From positions 29,965 to 93,964 of the forward strand of contig CAZZFF010000007.1 of the NCBI GenBank assembly GCA_964653485.1: DNA of 64,000 bases, written 5' to 3'. The notes under the pieces were generated by a model. It had not been told where the DNA came from. It was given only the letters and a program-made list of their open reading frames with translations, and ran no database searches. The translations under genes were made by a program, and so were the position numbers. Below, piece by piece: positions 24,052 to 32,685 of the stretch (position 1 is the stretch's first letter; each line of letters begins with the position of its first letter). This DNA comes from CAVQND01 sp964653485. Its GTDB lineage: Bacteria; Verrucomicrobiota; Verrucomicrobiia; Limisphaerales; UBA8199.

Positions 24052-26154
24052 TCAATTCGCACGCGCCAGAGCCGCCGGCTGGAGCAGCGCCCTGGCTTGG
24101 TCCACGGTCGCGGCGGGGTAAACCCCGGGGTGGTTCAAGATGATGCGGGCGCGGAGTTCGGGATCGTGTTCAAGGGCGTTGGTGAGCATGCTGCGGTTCT
24201 TGACGCGGTAAAAAAGGAGGAACTCGGGAATGCGCCGGGCTTGGAAGCCGCGTTCGGCGCAGCCCAGCCAGAAGTCCCAATCCTCATAACCCAAGGTCAT
24301 GTTGGTGTTGTATCCGCCGACAGCCTTCCAGGCTTCACGCCGGTAAAGGGCGCAATAGCTCAAGAGGTTGTGTTGGCAGAGGTTGGCCAGAGTGAAGCGG
24401 CCGGCAAAGACACGGGCATTCACGGCGCCGAAATGGAGGGTGTCGGTATAGGCAATCGCCAATTCCGGGCACGCATCGAGCAGGGCGGTCGTTTTGGCCA
24501 ACATCGCCGGATGGAGCTTGTCGTCGGCATCGAGCGGCAGAACATACTTTCCCCGTGCGGCGGTAATGCCGGCGTTGCGGGCGTCCGAGAGGCCGCCGTT
24601 GGGCTTTTCGAGGCAGCGAATCAAACGTCCGGGCCAGCGCGCCGCCAGGTCCCGGCAGACGGCCGAGGTGGCATCCGGGCTGCCGTCATTGACCACAATG
24701 ACCTCCCAGTCGGTGAAGGTCTGTTCGACGACGCTTTGGACCGCATCGGGCAGGAACTGGGCCTGGTTGTAGCAAGGAACAACGACGGACACCCTCGGAC
24801 CCCCGCCGTTGAGGCGTTCCAGGCGCCGGAGCAGGGCGGCGAGGTTGGCGCGGGCAGCCTGGTGCCCGGGGTGCGCCGTCACCGCGCGCTCCAGATCGCC
24901 GCGCGCGGAGGTCAAATCGCCGAGTTGGAAATGGACGAAGCTGCGGCTGACGAGCAGATCGGCCTGATCGGGGCAGAGCGCGAGGGCCTGGTCCAGTTCC
25001 GGTAGGGCGGCCGCGTAGTCGCGCCGGTGCAGCGCGGCCTCGATGGACGCGACGAGCCGGACCAACTCCGCCTCGACCCGGCTGGTTTGGGCAGCCCGCG
25101 CGCTGCCGCCGGCTGAGACCGGTGCTTCGGGGGCGGGATTCGCTGCTATGGCGTTGCCCTGGGCAAGGGCCGGGCCAGGCGCAGAGATGGCTCCCTGGTT
25201 TGCTTGCGGCCGGGGACGGGCGCGTCGCCGGTAGCAATCCATAATCATCCACTTGGGCGTGCCGTCGATGAAGCCGGGGCCTTGGCACCAGTCACAATGG
25301 CGTCCCTCGATCCGCCGCAGAACGGCTGCGGCGCCGGGGCTTGCCAGGATGTCATCGAGGGATGTCTCGTTGATGTTGCCCAGGCGCAAGGCCGGATGGT
25401 AGGTCTCGCAGGGATAGACCTCGCCATCGGGTCGGACGACCAGTATTTCCTTGATGGCGGGGCAATCGAAATAATCGGGCAACCGCTCGATATGGCTCAG
25501 GCACGCGGCCTGCTCCTGGGTCCAGGGTGAGAGCGGGGCGGCCTCGTTGTGATACCGCGGGGAATGCCGGACCCAGGAAAGACCCAAGCCGCAACCATGG
25601 TCCTTGGCGAGTTGCGCTACGAAAGGCAGGTCGTTGATGGTCTCAGGCATGGCGGAGAACGCCAGGTTCGTGGGGACGCCCTGTTCCCGGAGCTTTTTCA
25701 TCAGGGACACGGCCCGCTTCCAGAAGCCGCTCTCTCCCCGAGTCCGGTCGTGGGCGGCCTCAGTGCCATTGATGGAGATGTCCACCGTCACCGGGCAGCC
25801 CAGTTCCCGGATCGCGAGGACCCGTTCGAGGATTCTCCCAGCCTGAATTCCGTTTGTCGCCCCGCATAGCGCCGCCATGGGCAGCCGCCGGCGCAGCAGC
25901 CGAGCTATCTCGATGATCTTGTCCGTCAGATAGGGTTCTCCGCCCGTGACGTAGCAACTCTTCAAGCCGCCCAGGGCCTTGGCCTGGAGGAGCCGGTCTA
26001 TGGCTTCGAGCGAAAGCTCCGGGCCGTTCTTCTCCTTCCAAATCCCGCAATAAACGCACTTGCTGTTACAAAGCCGGGTGTAATCAAGAATGAGATCGGT
26101 CAGCCCGCGCGGCGCGGGCGACACATCATCAGGGCATTGCATATAGCGATTCAA
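24052..26154 (-). CDS. Three-part fusion: radical SAM/SPASM-like, TPR linker, family 2 glycosyltransferase
   Basis: 700 residues in three regions. Residues 15-310 are a radical SAM enzyme with the 4Fe-4S motif C29-x3-C33-x2-C36 (CNSKCVYC), YVTGGEPYL, and a C-terminal SPASM-like set (EVYPCETYHP, HCDWCQGPG). Residues about 365-445 are TPR-like (HRRDYAAALPELDQALALCP, FQLGDLTSARGDLERAVTAHP). From about 455 the protein is a GT-A glycosyltransferase with VSVVVPCYNQAQFL, VIVVNDGSPD, the DxD-like LPLDADDKLHP and TLGYEDWDFWLGC. A single polypeptide joining radical modification and sugar transfer suggests peptide or surface-polymer maturation. No precursor peptide was recognised nearby. Confidence 0.85.
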   Translation of the reverse strand: MNRYMQCPDDVSPAPRGLTDLILDYTRLCNSKCVYCGIWKEKNGPELSLEAIDRLLQAKALGGLKSCYVTGGEPYLTDKIIEIARLLRRRLPMAALCGATNGIQAGRILERVLAIRELGCPVTVDISINGTEAAHDRTRGESGFWKRAVSLMKKLREQGVPTNLAFSAMPETINDLPFVAQLAKDHGCGLGLSWVRHSPRYHNEAAPLSPWTQEQAACLSHIERLPDYFDCPAIKEILVVRPDGEVYPCETYHPALRLGNINETSLDDILASPGAAAVLRRIEGRHCDWCQGPGFIDGTPKWMIMDCYRRRARPRPQANQGAISAPGPALAQGNAIAANPAPEAPVSAGGSARAAQTSRVEAELVRLVASIEAALHRRDYAAALPELDQALALCPDQADLLVSRSFVHFQLGDLTSARGDLERAVTAHPGHQAARANLAALLRRLERLNGGGPRVSVVVPCYNQAQFLPDAVQSVVEQTFTDWEVIVVNDGSPDATSAVCRDLAARWPGRLIRCLEKPNGGLSDARNAGITAARGKYVLPLDADDKLHPAMLAKTTALLDACPELAIAYTDTLHFGAVNARVFAGRFTLANLCQHNLLSYCALYRREAWKAVGGYNTNMTLGYEDWDFWLGCAERGFQARRIPEFLLFYRVKNRSMLTNALEHDPELRARIILNHPGVYPAATVDQARALLQPAALARAN

Positions 26155-26511
26155 ACGGGTTGGCTAAGACCCGGTTGTGATCCGAGCAGGATGCGTGCCG
26201 TGAGGTTGGGCGGGCGAAAGTCCAGAAATCTCCGCCATGGATGCAAGGTTCCCCCTTGGAGGGGGTCAGTTTTTGCCGCCCTCGGCTAAAGGCGCGAGAC
26301 AAGAAAGTAACCGCCTTGTCGAGAGACCGGGGGACCGCAGGCCACTCAACCCCGTTTCCCTGCTCAGCGGTTGCAAACACCGGGCTTTGGGTTAGTGTCA
26401 GACTGAATTCAGCGTCGCCCTGGCCTCTCCAGGGGGGAGAGACGAGGGTTGTTCCAAGGCGGTTACAAACCCCACGCGTCGGGACAATTCGATGGTATCG
26501 CGGCAGACAGA
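26155..26511. other. Intergenic region between divergent genes
   Basis: About 350 bases between the radical SAM fusion and the histidine kinase. A short hairpin CCCCC-TTGGA-GGGGG followed by TCAGTTTTT lies near 26250-26275; it has a terminator-like shape but serves no visible upstream gene. Small frames on both strands look spurious. Promoters for both divergent genes should lie here; none was identified with confidence. Confidence 0.35.
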
Positions 26512-27786
26512 ATGAACAGCAACCAGACCGGCCAGGACAGCGAGCAAAGATACCAGCGGCTGCTGGCCGCCGTGACGGACTATGTCTTTTCGGTCACCGT
26601 TGATGAGGGCCGGCCGGTAGCGACTTCCCATGGGCCGGGCTGCGAGGCGGTCACGGGGTTTACACAGGCCGAGTTCGATGCGGACCCTTTTCTCTGGTTC
26701 CACATGGTTTACGGGGAAGATCGTCCCGCGGTGACCGCCCGGGCCGAGCAAATACTTCGCGGCGAGGCCCCTCCGGCGCTGGAGCATCGCATCGTCCGCA
26801 AGGACGGGAGCATCCGCTGGATACGGAACACCGCCGTTCCGCGCAAGGACGCGGGGGGACGGGTGGTGATGTATGACGGCCTGGTCTCGGACATCACGGA
26901 TCGCAAGCGGGCGGAAGATGAGCTGAGGAAGGCTTACGGGGAGTTGACCCGGCACCAGAAGGAGTTGGACCTGGCGCTGCAGGAGCTCGAAGCCTCGAAC
27001 GAAGAGTTGAAGGCGGCCCAGTTGCAGTTGATACAGGCGGCAAAGCTGGAATCGGTCGGGACCTTGGCGGCCGGAGTGGCCCACGAGGTCAAGAACCCGC
27101 TCCAAACGATTCTCATGGGCCTGGACTATCTCCACAACAATCTCCCGGCCTCGAACGGGAACATGAAACAGGTGCTGGGGGACATGCGCGACGCCGTCAC
27201 CCGCGCCAACGCGATCATCCAGGAGTTGCTTCAACTGTCGGCGCAGAGGGAGTTCGAGTTGAAACGGGAGGACCTGAACCTGCTGCTGGAGCGCGCGCTT
27301 TCGCTGCTCAACAACGAATTCATCGCCTCGCGCATCAAGGTGGTCAAAAGGCTGGGCGCCAAACTGCCCGCCGTTAGGATCGACCGCGGCAAAATGGAGC
27401 AGGTGTTCATCAACCTCTTTATCAACGCCGTTCAGGCCATGTCCACGGGAGGCGTCCTCACCGTTGCCACCGCTGTTGGGAAGTTCAGCGGGGACCTCGA
27501 CGTGGCGCCGGTTGCCTGCCCGCAATTCCATCGCGGCGATCCTGTGGTCATCGCCGAGGTCCAGGACACCGGCACCGGGATAGCCAAGGAGCACCTGCCG
27601 AGGATCTTCGACCCGTTCTTTACGACAAAGCCCGTCGGGGTCGGCGTCGGGCTTGGCCTGTCCGTGGTCAAAAAGATAGTGGACTTCCACTGCGGAGCCA
27701 TCGGCATCAAGAACGCCTCCGGGGGCGGAGTGCTGGCAACGGTGGTCTTGAAGGCCGAACCAGATGACCCTCCAGACTCACCGTAA
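26512..27786 (+). CDS. PAS-domain sensor histidine kinase
   Basis: 424 residues from ATG 26512. Residues about 10-135 are one PAS domain (YQRLLAAVTDYVFSVTVD, ending RWIRNTAVPRKDAGG...VSDITDRKRAEDEL). Then comes a coiled-coil linker (ELTRHQKELDLALQELEASN), the dimerisation helix with H191 in GVAHEVKNPLQT, and a HATPase domain with N-box NLFINAVQAMS, VQDTGTGIAKEHL and FFTTKPVGVGVGLGLSVVKK. No transmembrane segment, so a cytoplasmic sensor. The adjacent receiver gene at 27860 is the likely partner. A 21-codon upstream in-frame extension to 26449 is possible but has no domain. Confidence 0.92.
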   Translation: MNSNQTGQDSEQRYQRLLAAVTDYVFSVTVDEGRPVATSHGPGCEAVTGFTQAEFDADPFLWFHMVYGEDRPAVTARAEQILRGEAPPALEHRIVRKDGSIRWIRNTAVPRKDAGGRVVMYDGLVSDITDRKRAEDELRKAYGELTRHQKELDLALQELEASNEELKAAQLQLIQAAKLESVGTLAAGVAHEVKNPLQTILMGLDYLHNNLPASNGNMKQVLGDMRDAVTRANAIIQELLQLSAQREFELKREDLNLLLERALSLLNNEFIASRIKVVKRLGAKLPAVRIDRGKMEQVFINLFINAVQAMSTGGVLTVATAVGKFSGDLDVAPVACPQFHRGDPVVIAEVQDTGTGIAKEHLPRIFDPFFTTKPVGVGVGLGLSVVKKIVDFHCGAIGIKNASGGGVLATVVLKAEPDDPPDSP

Positions 27787-27859
27787 CGGCGCCGCACGGC
27801 AAAGCCCCGAACAGGGAAGGGGAGCGGCCAAGGGCGGATGCCAATGAGCATGGCTTTTT

Positions 27860-28240
27860 ATGGAAAACAAAAAGAAACGCATCCTGGTCATCGATGACCA
27901 GCCGGACATTACCCGCATGTTGAAGCTCAACCTCGAACAGACCAACGACTACGAGGTGCGCATGGAAAACATCTCGAGCCGGGCGCTGGCGACGGCGGAG
28001 GAGTTTTGCCCCGACTTGATCCTGCTGGATGTCATCATGCCGGGCATCGACGGCGGCAGCCTCGCCGGGAATCTTCGCGCCCACCCGAAGTTGAAGACCG
28101 TGCCCATCGTCTTCCTCACCGCGGCCGCCACCAAAGAAGAGGTCTCGATGCGCGGCGGCATCATCGGAGGGTCGCCCTTCCTGGCCAAGCCGGTCGACCT
28201 GGCGGAGGTGGTCCGCTGCCTGAAAAAAGTCCTCGGCTGA
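27860..28240 (+). CDS. Single-domain response regulator (CheY-like receiver)
   Basis: 126 residues. Acidic pocket D12-D13, phosphoacceptor D57 in LILLDVIMPGIDGG, Thr in VFLTAAATKE and Lys in FLAKPVDLAEV are all present. There is no output domain, so it must act by protein interaction or as a phosphorelay intermediate. It lies 73 bases after the PAS histidine kinase and is its probable phosphorylation target. A slightly longer beta3-alpha3 loop (SMRGGIIGGSPFL) is unusual. Confidence 0.92.
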   Translation: MENKKKRILVIDDQPDITRMLKLNLEQTNDYEVRMENISSRALATAEEFCPDLILLDVIMPGIDGGSLAGNLRAHPKLKTVPIVFLTAAATKEEVSMRGGIIGGSPFLAKPVDLAEVVRCLKKVLG

Positions 28241-28296
28241 TGGGGTAAGCGACAATGATTTGCGGAATTACGATTCCTGTTGAATAGTGTCTCGTG

Positions 28297-29640
28297 ATGA
28301 CTTTAGCGCCCGCGGCAACGACCCCGTCGGCCCTTCCGGTGGAGAAAGAGACGGGGGTTGGAAATTATTTTGTAGCCAATTATCCGCCGTTCTCCTCCTG
28401 GGGACCGGAGCGTCTGCCCGAGGTGGCGGCGGCGTTGGGCCGCCCGCCGGCGGCGGGGACTCCCCTGGGGCTGTACCTCCACATCCCGTTTTGCCGGAAG
28501 CGGTGTCATTTCTGCTATTTCCGGGTGTATACGGACAAGGACTCGGGGGCGATCAAGGCCTATTTGGATTTGGCGGTGCGGGAGTTGGAGCTGTACGCCG
28601 GGCAAGCCTTTATCGGGGGACGCAAGCCGCAATTCGTTTATTTTGGGGGCGGGACGCCGTCTTATTTGTCGGAATCCCAACTGGAGCAGCTTGCCGGGCG
28701 GATGCAGGGGATTCTGCCCTGGGACGAGGCGGAGGAGGTGACCTTTGAGTGCGAGCCGGGCACGCTCACGGACCATAAGCTCAAGACCATCCGGGAGATT
28801 GGCGTCACGCGGTTGAGCCTGGGGGTGGAGAATTTCAGCGACCACATTCTCGAGATCAACGGGAGGGCGCATCGCTCGCGCGAGATTCGGAGGGCCTACA
28901 ATTTCGCACGGGAGCTGGATTTCCCCCAGATCAACATCGATCTGATAGCCGGCATGGTGGAGGAGACGGAGGAGAATTGGCGCGAGTGCGTGCGCCAAAC
29001 CCTCGAATTGGCCCCCGACAGCGTGACCATTTACCAGATGGAAATCCCCTATAACACGACGATCTACCAGGAAATGAAGGCCCAGGGGAGATTGACCGCG
29101 CCGGTGGCCCAGTGGGACACGAAACGGCGTTGGGTCAGCTATGCGTTTTCCGAGCTGGAGCAGGCGGGCTACACGGTGACCAGCGGTTATGCGGTCGTCA
29201 GGGACCCGAAGCGGACGCGGTTCGTTTACCGGGACAGCCTCTGGCAGGGGGCCGACCTGCTGGGCCTGGGGGTGGCGTCGTTTTCCCACGTGGGGGGGAC
29301 CCATTTCCAAAACGAGCACGATTTCGAGCCTTACCTGGCCAAGCTCCGCCAGGGGTGCCTGCCGCTTCATCGCGCGCTGACCCCCACTCCGGACGAGCGG
29401 CTGATTCGGGAGATCGTTCTTCAATTCAAGCTCGGCCGCATCAGCCGGTCCTACTTCCAGCTCAAGTTCGGCGTGGACGTGCTGGCCAGGTTCGCGGAAC
29501 CGCTCGCCCGGTTGCAGTCCTGGGGCGTGCTAATCCAGGAAGGCGACTGGCTGGTCCTGACCCGGGAAGGACTGCTGGAGGTGGACCGCTTGGTCCGCGA
29601 GTTCTTTCTCCCCGAGCACCGCGGCGCGCGGTACGCGTAA
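28297..29640 (+). CDS. HemW/HemN-like radical SAM enzyme
   Basis: 447 residues (ATG 28297; GTG 28294 possible). The iron-sulfur motif is C66-x3-C70-x2-C73 (PFCRKRCHFCYF), preceded by LGLYLHIPF, the standard HemN/HemW start. FVYFGGGTPSYL is the SAM-binding glycine block, RLSLGVENFSDHIL and INIDLIAGMVEETEENW follow, and a HemN C-terminal-type domain closes the protein. True HemW is a heme chaperone. Here the gene heads a cluster for aromatic acid chemistry and is followed by a chorismate-lyase-like gene after 17 bases, so a pathway-specific radical reaction is more likely than heme synthesis. Substrate unknown. Confidence 0.8.
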   Translation: MTLAPAATTPSALPVEKETGVGNYFVANYPPFSSWGPERLPEVAAALGRPPAAGTPLGLYLHIPFCRKRCHFCYFRVYTDKDSGAIKAYLDLAVRELELYAGQAFIGGRKPQFVYFGGGTPSYLSESQLEQLAGRMQGILPWDEAEEVTFECEPGTLTDHKLKTIREIGVTRLSLGVENFSDHILEINGRAHRSREIRRAYNFARELDFPQINIDLIAGMVEETEENWRECVRQTLELAPDSVTIYQMEIPYNTTIYQEMKAQGRLTAPVAQWDTKRRWVSYAFSELEQAGYTVTSGYAVVRDPKRTRFVYRDSLWQGADLLGLGVASFSHVGGTHFQNEHDFEPYLAKLRQGCLPLHRALTPTPDERLIREIVLQFKLGRISRSYFQLKFGVDVLARFAEPLARLQSWGVLIQEGDWLVLTREGLLEVDRLVREFFLPEHRGARYA

Positions 29641-29657
29641 AATCACGAATCCCAATC

Positions 29658-30278
29658 ATGCTCACAGCCTCATCCCAAGTCTGCGAACCGCCAGTCCACA
29701 CCGTGCCCAGGGAGGAAGTCCCCCCGGAGGCCGCGGGAGCGGGCTGCCGGGTCCCGTCGGCGTTGCTCGAACGCTTTTACTCGCGCGCGGGTCTGGCGCC
29801 GCCCCGCATGAGGGTTGTGCCTGGAGATGAAGTCCCGCCGCCCTACAAATCGCTCCTGGTGCATTCCAGGGACATGACTCCCACGCTGGAGGGTTTTTAC
29901 GGCCAGCCGATCCTCCTGACGGTGCTGAGCCGCGAGAGGGATGGGGATACCTACTGGCGCGAGGTCGTTCTCAGGGGCGCCGATGATTCGAGGCCCGTGG
30001 AATACGGCGTGATTCGCATCTGCCTGGCGCTGCTGTCTCCTGCGGCGGCCAAGAGCGTGCTCGAGGAAGGGCGGCCGCTGGGCAAGATTCTTGAGGCTGA
30101 GACGGTGGCGCATTTGAGCTGGCCCCAGGCCTTCTTCAGGGTCCAGGCCGACGCACGCCTCATCAAGGTGCTGGGCCTGCGGCAGCCGGCCACCCTGTAC
30201 GGGCGCCGCAATGTGCTCGCCGACGGCTCCCGCCGCTTGCTGGCGGAGGTGATCGAAATACTCCCTCCTTCGCCGTGA
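29658..30278 (+). CDS. Chorismate pyruvate-lyase-like protein (UbiC/DUF98 fold)
   Basis: 206 residues. The C-terminal 150 residues follow the chorismate lyase family: RVVPGDEVPPPYKSLLVHSR, LLTVLSRERDGDTYWREVVL with the substrate Arg, IRICLALLSPAAAKSVLEEG, then RPLGKILEAETV with the conserved L-G and Glu, and a final LYGRRNVLADGSRRLLAEVIE strand pair. The mycobacterial 4-hydroxybenzoate-forming chorismate lyase has the same order of blocks. The family reaction is chorismate to 4-hydroxybenzoate plus pyruvate. The first 50 residues are low-complexity. Its stop overlaps the GTG of the halogenase-like gene. Confidence 0.65.
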   Translation: MLTASSQVCEPPVHTVPREEVPPEAAGAGCRVPSALLERFYSRAGLAPPRMRVVPGDEVPPPYKSLLVHSRDMTPTLEGFYGQPILLTVLSRERDGDTYWREVVLRGADDSRPVEYGVIRICLALLSPAAAKSVLEEGRPLGKILEAETVAHLSWPQAFFRVQADARLIKVLGLRQPATLYGRRNVLADGSRRLLAEVIEILPPSP

Positions 30279-31570
30279 AGAACAACGACTCCTTCGACAC
30301 CGTCATCATCGGGGCGGGACCCGCGGGTTCGGCCGCCGCGGCGCTGCTGGCGGAGCAGGGGTTCCGCGTGCGGGTCCTGGAGCGTGAGAAATTTCCGCGC
30401 TACCACATTGGCGAATCGCTGCTTCCCTTTACCTGCCATCCCCTCAAGCGGCTTGGCCTGCTGGAGCGCATGCGCAAGAGCGAATTTGTCAGGAAGCACA
30501 GCGTGCAGTTTGTTTCGCCCTCGGGCAGGGCATCGCAGCCGTTCTATTTCTCGACCCGCTACGAGCCCGAGGTGGCGCAGACCTGGCAGGTGCTGCGCTC
30601 GGAATTCGATCTGATGCTGATGGAGAATGCGCGGGCCAAAGGGGCCACGGTCCTCGAAGAGACCACGGTTCGGGAACTGATCCAGGAGGATGGCCGGATC
30701 GTGGGCGTGCGCGCGGAGGACAAATCCGGCCACTCCATCGAAAGCCGGGCGTCGATGACCCTGGATTGTTCCGGGCGGGATGGTTTTGCGCCCACCCGCC
30801 TCGGCTGGCGCGTCCGGGAGCCAAAACTCAACAAGGTGGCCGTGTGGACCTATTACCGGGGCGCGCGGCGCGACCCGGGCTTGGATGCGGGCGCGACCAC
30901 GGTGGCCTATGTTCCCGAAAAGGGCTGGTTCTGGTACATCCCGCAGCATCGGGACATGACCAGCGTTGGGGTCGTCGCGGAGGGCAAGTACCTCACTCGC
31001 GGCGGTGTGCGCGAGCCGGCTGAGATTTTCAAGCGCGAAATTCAAAGGAACAAATGGATTGAGGAGCACTTGGCCTGCGGCACGCAGGTGGGGAACTACT
31101 TTCTCACGAGCGAGTTCTCATGGCGTTCACGTTACTGCGCCACTCACGGCCTCCTTGTGGCGGGCGACGCCTTCGGATTCCTGGACCCGGTTTTTTCTTC
31201 CGGGGTCATGCTGGCCCTCAAGAGCGGCAGCATGGCGGCCGACGCCATCAAGGCCGCCATCGAGGCGCGGGATTTCTCCGCCGCGCGGTTCGAGGAATAC
31301 GGGCGGACGCTGCGCGAGGGCCTCGAGAATATGCGCAAGCTGGTCTATGCCTTTTACGACACGAATTTCAGCTTCCGCAAGCTCACGGACAAGGCCCCCG
31401 AGATGGCGGGCCTCATCACCGATTGCCTCTCCGGCGATGTCAACAAGGACTTCTCGCAGCTCTACGATGCCGTGGCCGAGACCACCGAAGTCCCCGAACC
31501 GCTTCCCTACGGGATGCCATTGAGCCGCGAGCCCGTGGCCGAGGAGATGCCCGCCGGCAGCCCTCTTTAG
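30275..31570 (+). CDS. FAD-dependent halogenase-like oxidoreductase
   Basis: 431 residues beginning with GTG 30275, which overlaps the previous stop (GTGA). FAD binding uses VIIGAGPAGSAAAALLAEQG near the N-terminus and LLVAGDAFGFLDPVFSSGV later. W218-x-W220-x-I222-P223 (GWFWYIP) is the W-x-W-x-I-P motif that marks flavin-dependent halogenases, though related geranylgeranyl-reductase-type enzymes can resemble it. FPRYHIGESLLPF matches the aromatic halogenase group. In this cluster the substrate may be a carrier- or CoA-bound 4-hydroxybenzoyl group. Whether it chlorinates, hydroxylates or reduces cannot be read from sequence. Confidence 0.8.
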   Translation: MKNNDSFDTVIIGAGPAGSAAAALLAEQGFRVRVLEREKFPRYHIGESLLPFTCHPLKRLGLLERMRKSEFVRKHSVQFVSPSGRASQPFYFSTRYEPEVAQTWQVLRSEFDLMLMENARAKGATVLEETTVRELIQEDGRIVGVRAEDKSGHSIESRASMTLDCSGRDGFAPTRLGWRVREPKLNKVAVWTYYRGARRDPGLDAGATTVAYVPEKGWFWYIPQHRDMTSVGVVAEGKYLTRGGVREPAEIFKREIQRNKWIEEHLACGTQVGNYFLTSEFSWRSRYCATHGLLVAGDAFGFLDPVFSSGVMLALKSGSMAADAIKAAIEARDFSAARFEEYGRTLREGLENMRKLVYAFYDTNFSFRKLTDKAPEMAGLITDCLSGDVNKDFSQLYDAVAETTEVPEPLPYGMPLSREPVAEEMPAGSPL

Positions 31571-31572
31571 CC

Positions 31573-32019
31573 GTGCCCCACGAGTTCCAGATGACCCGGC
31601 GAGTGGAGTTCTCCGACACGGACATGGCGGGGATCATGCACTTCTCGAATTTTTTCCTCTTTATGGAGGCCGCGGAAACCGCGTTCCTTCGCTCGCTCGG
31701 CTTTTCGGTCGCCCTCTCCAGAGGCGGCCTGGACCTTTGCCTGCCGCGGGTCCATGCGGAATGCGACTACCTCGCCCCGCTCCGCTTCGAAGACGAGGTC
31801 CTCATTCACCTGGTGGTCGAGAAGAAGGGGGCGCACAGCTTGACCTATACGTTTGGCTTCTATCGCCTGGAGGGGCCGTCGAGGGAGGAGGTCGCCCGGG
31901 GACGGATCACTCTTGCCTACGTCGTCCGCCAGCCTGACGGGGGGTTCAAAGCCGCCCCGCTGCCCGCGGCCCTGGCCGAGGCGATACAGCAGGCCCCTGC
32001 TCATCCAAACGGGGTCTAG
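31573..32019 (+). CDS. 4-hydroxybenzoyl-CoA thioesterase-type hotdog protein
   Basis: 148 residues from GTG 31573, three bases after the previous stop; ATG 31591 is the alternative. VEFSDTDMAGIMHFSNFFLF is the hotdog signature with catalytic-type D17 (the same number as in the Pseudomonas enzyme), and the rest fits: LGFSVALSRGGLDLCLPRVH, CDYLAPLRFEDEV and LVVEKKGAHSLTYTF. The reaction is hydrolysis of an aryl- or acyl-CoA thioester. With a chorismate lyase and a CoA ligase in the same cluster, 4-hydroxybenzoyl-CoA is a natural candidate substrate. Confidence 0.85.
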   Translation: MPHEFQMTRRVEFSDTDMAGIMHFSNFFLFMEAAETAFLRSLGFSVALSRGGLDLCLPRVHAECDYLAPLRFEDEVLIHLVVEKKGAHSLTYTFGFYRLEGPSREEVARGRITLAYVVRQPDGGFKAAPLPAALAEAIQQAPAHPNGV

Positions 32020-32085
32020 ATGAGGACCAAGATGAGTAGGAGTAGTTGTAATTGCAATAACAAGTGATAATCAAGTGATGCTTCT

Positions 32086-32676
32086 ATGAATGACATTGTT
32101 CCCACGACAAGCAGCCCGCAAAGCCAGACCTGGATTCTCTTCTCGCTGCTCACGGTCTTTTGTTGGGGCCTCTACGGGGCTTTTCTCCATTCAGGCCAGG
32201 TCGGCATGCATGACCCGGTCAATGGCCGATACAAGGCGTTTCTATGCGTCGGCGTGGCCTACTTCCTGACGGCGGTGCTGGCGCCGCTGGCCGCGCTGCT
32301 CCTCAGGGGGGCTTCCTGGAGTTTCACGCCGGGCGGGGTCGCATGGTCGGTGCTGGCGGGCATCGTGGGCGCTGTGGGCGCTTTTGGCGTATTGCTGGCC
32401 TTCGGCGCCAAAGGCACGCCCGCGGTGGTCATGTCAATCGTCTTCGCAGGGGCGCCCGTCCTGAACGCGCTCTACTCGCTGGTGCTGCAGCCTCCGGCCG
32501 GCGGCTGGCAAAAACTGCCTTGGCCCTTCGTGCTGGGCCTGCTGCTGGCGGCCCTCGGCGGATGCCTTGTGACACTCTACAAACCCGCCCCCGGCGCGAT
32601 GCCCCACGCCCCCAGGACGGTTGCCACCCCGGCCGCCGAGCCTGTCACGGGCGGCGCCGCGGAACAGCCGCTTTAA
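32086..32676 (+). CDS. Half-size DMT/EamA-like membrane protein
   Basis: 196 residues with four or five membrane helices: TWILFSLLTVFCWGLYGAFL, AFLCVGVAYFLTAVLAPLAALLL, GVAWSVLAGIVGAVGAFGVLLAFGA, VVMSIVFAGAPVLNALYSLVL and FVLGLLLAALGGCLVTLY. The pattern and the WGLYGAF start resemble one EamA repeat of the drug/metabolite transporter superfamily. The C-terminus is a Pro/Ala-rich tail. It may export the product of the surrounding pathway, probably as a homodimer. Ten bases separate it from the ligase gene. Confidence 0.65.
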   Translation: MNDIVPTTSSPQSQTWILFSLLTVFCWGLYGAFLHSGQVGMHDPVNGRYKAFLCVGVAYFLTAVLAPLAALLLRGASWSFTPGGVAWSVLAGIVGAVGAFGVLLAFGAKGTPAVVMSIVFAGAPVLNALYSLVLQPPAGGWQKLPWPFVLGLLLAALGGCLVTLYKPAPGAMPHAPRTVATPAAEPVTGGAAEQPL

Positions 32677-32685
32677 GGGCGAATT

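Noticed and set aside
28297..29640. Considered as true coproporphyrinogen oxidase or HemW for heme synthesis
   Set aside because: The motif set fits the superfamily, but its place in the aromatic cluster and lack of other heme genes nearby make that specific role doubtful.
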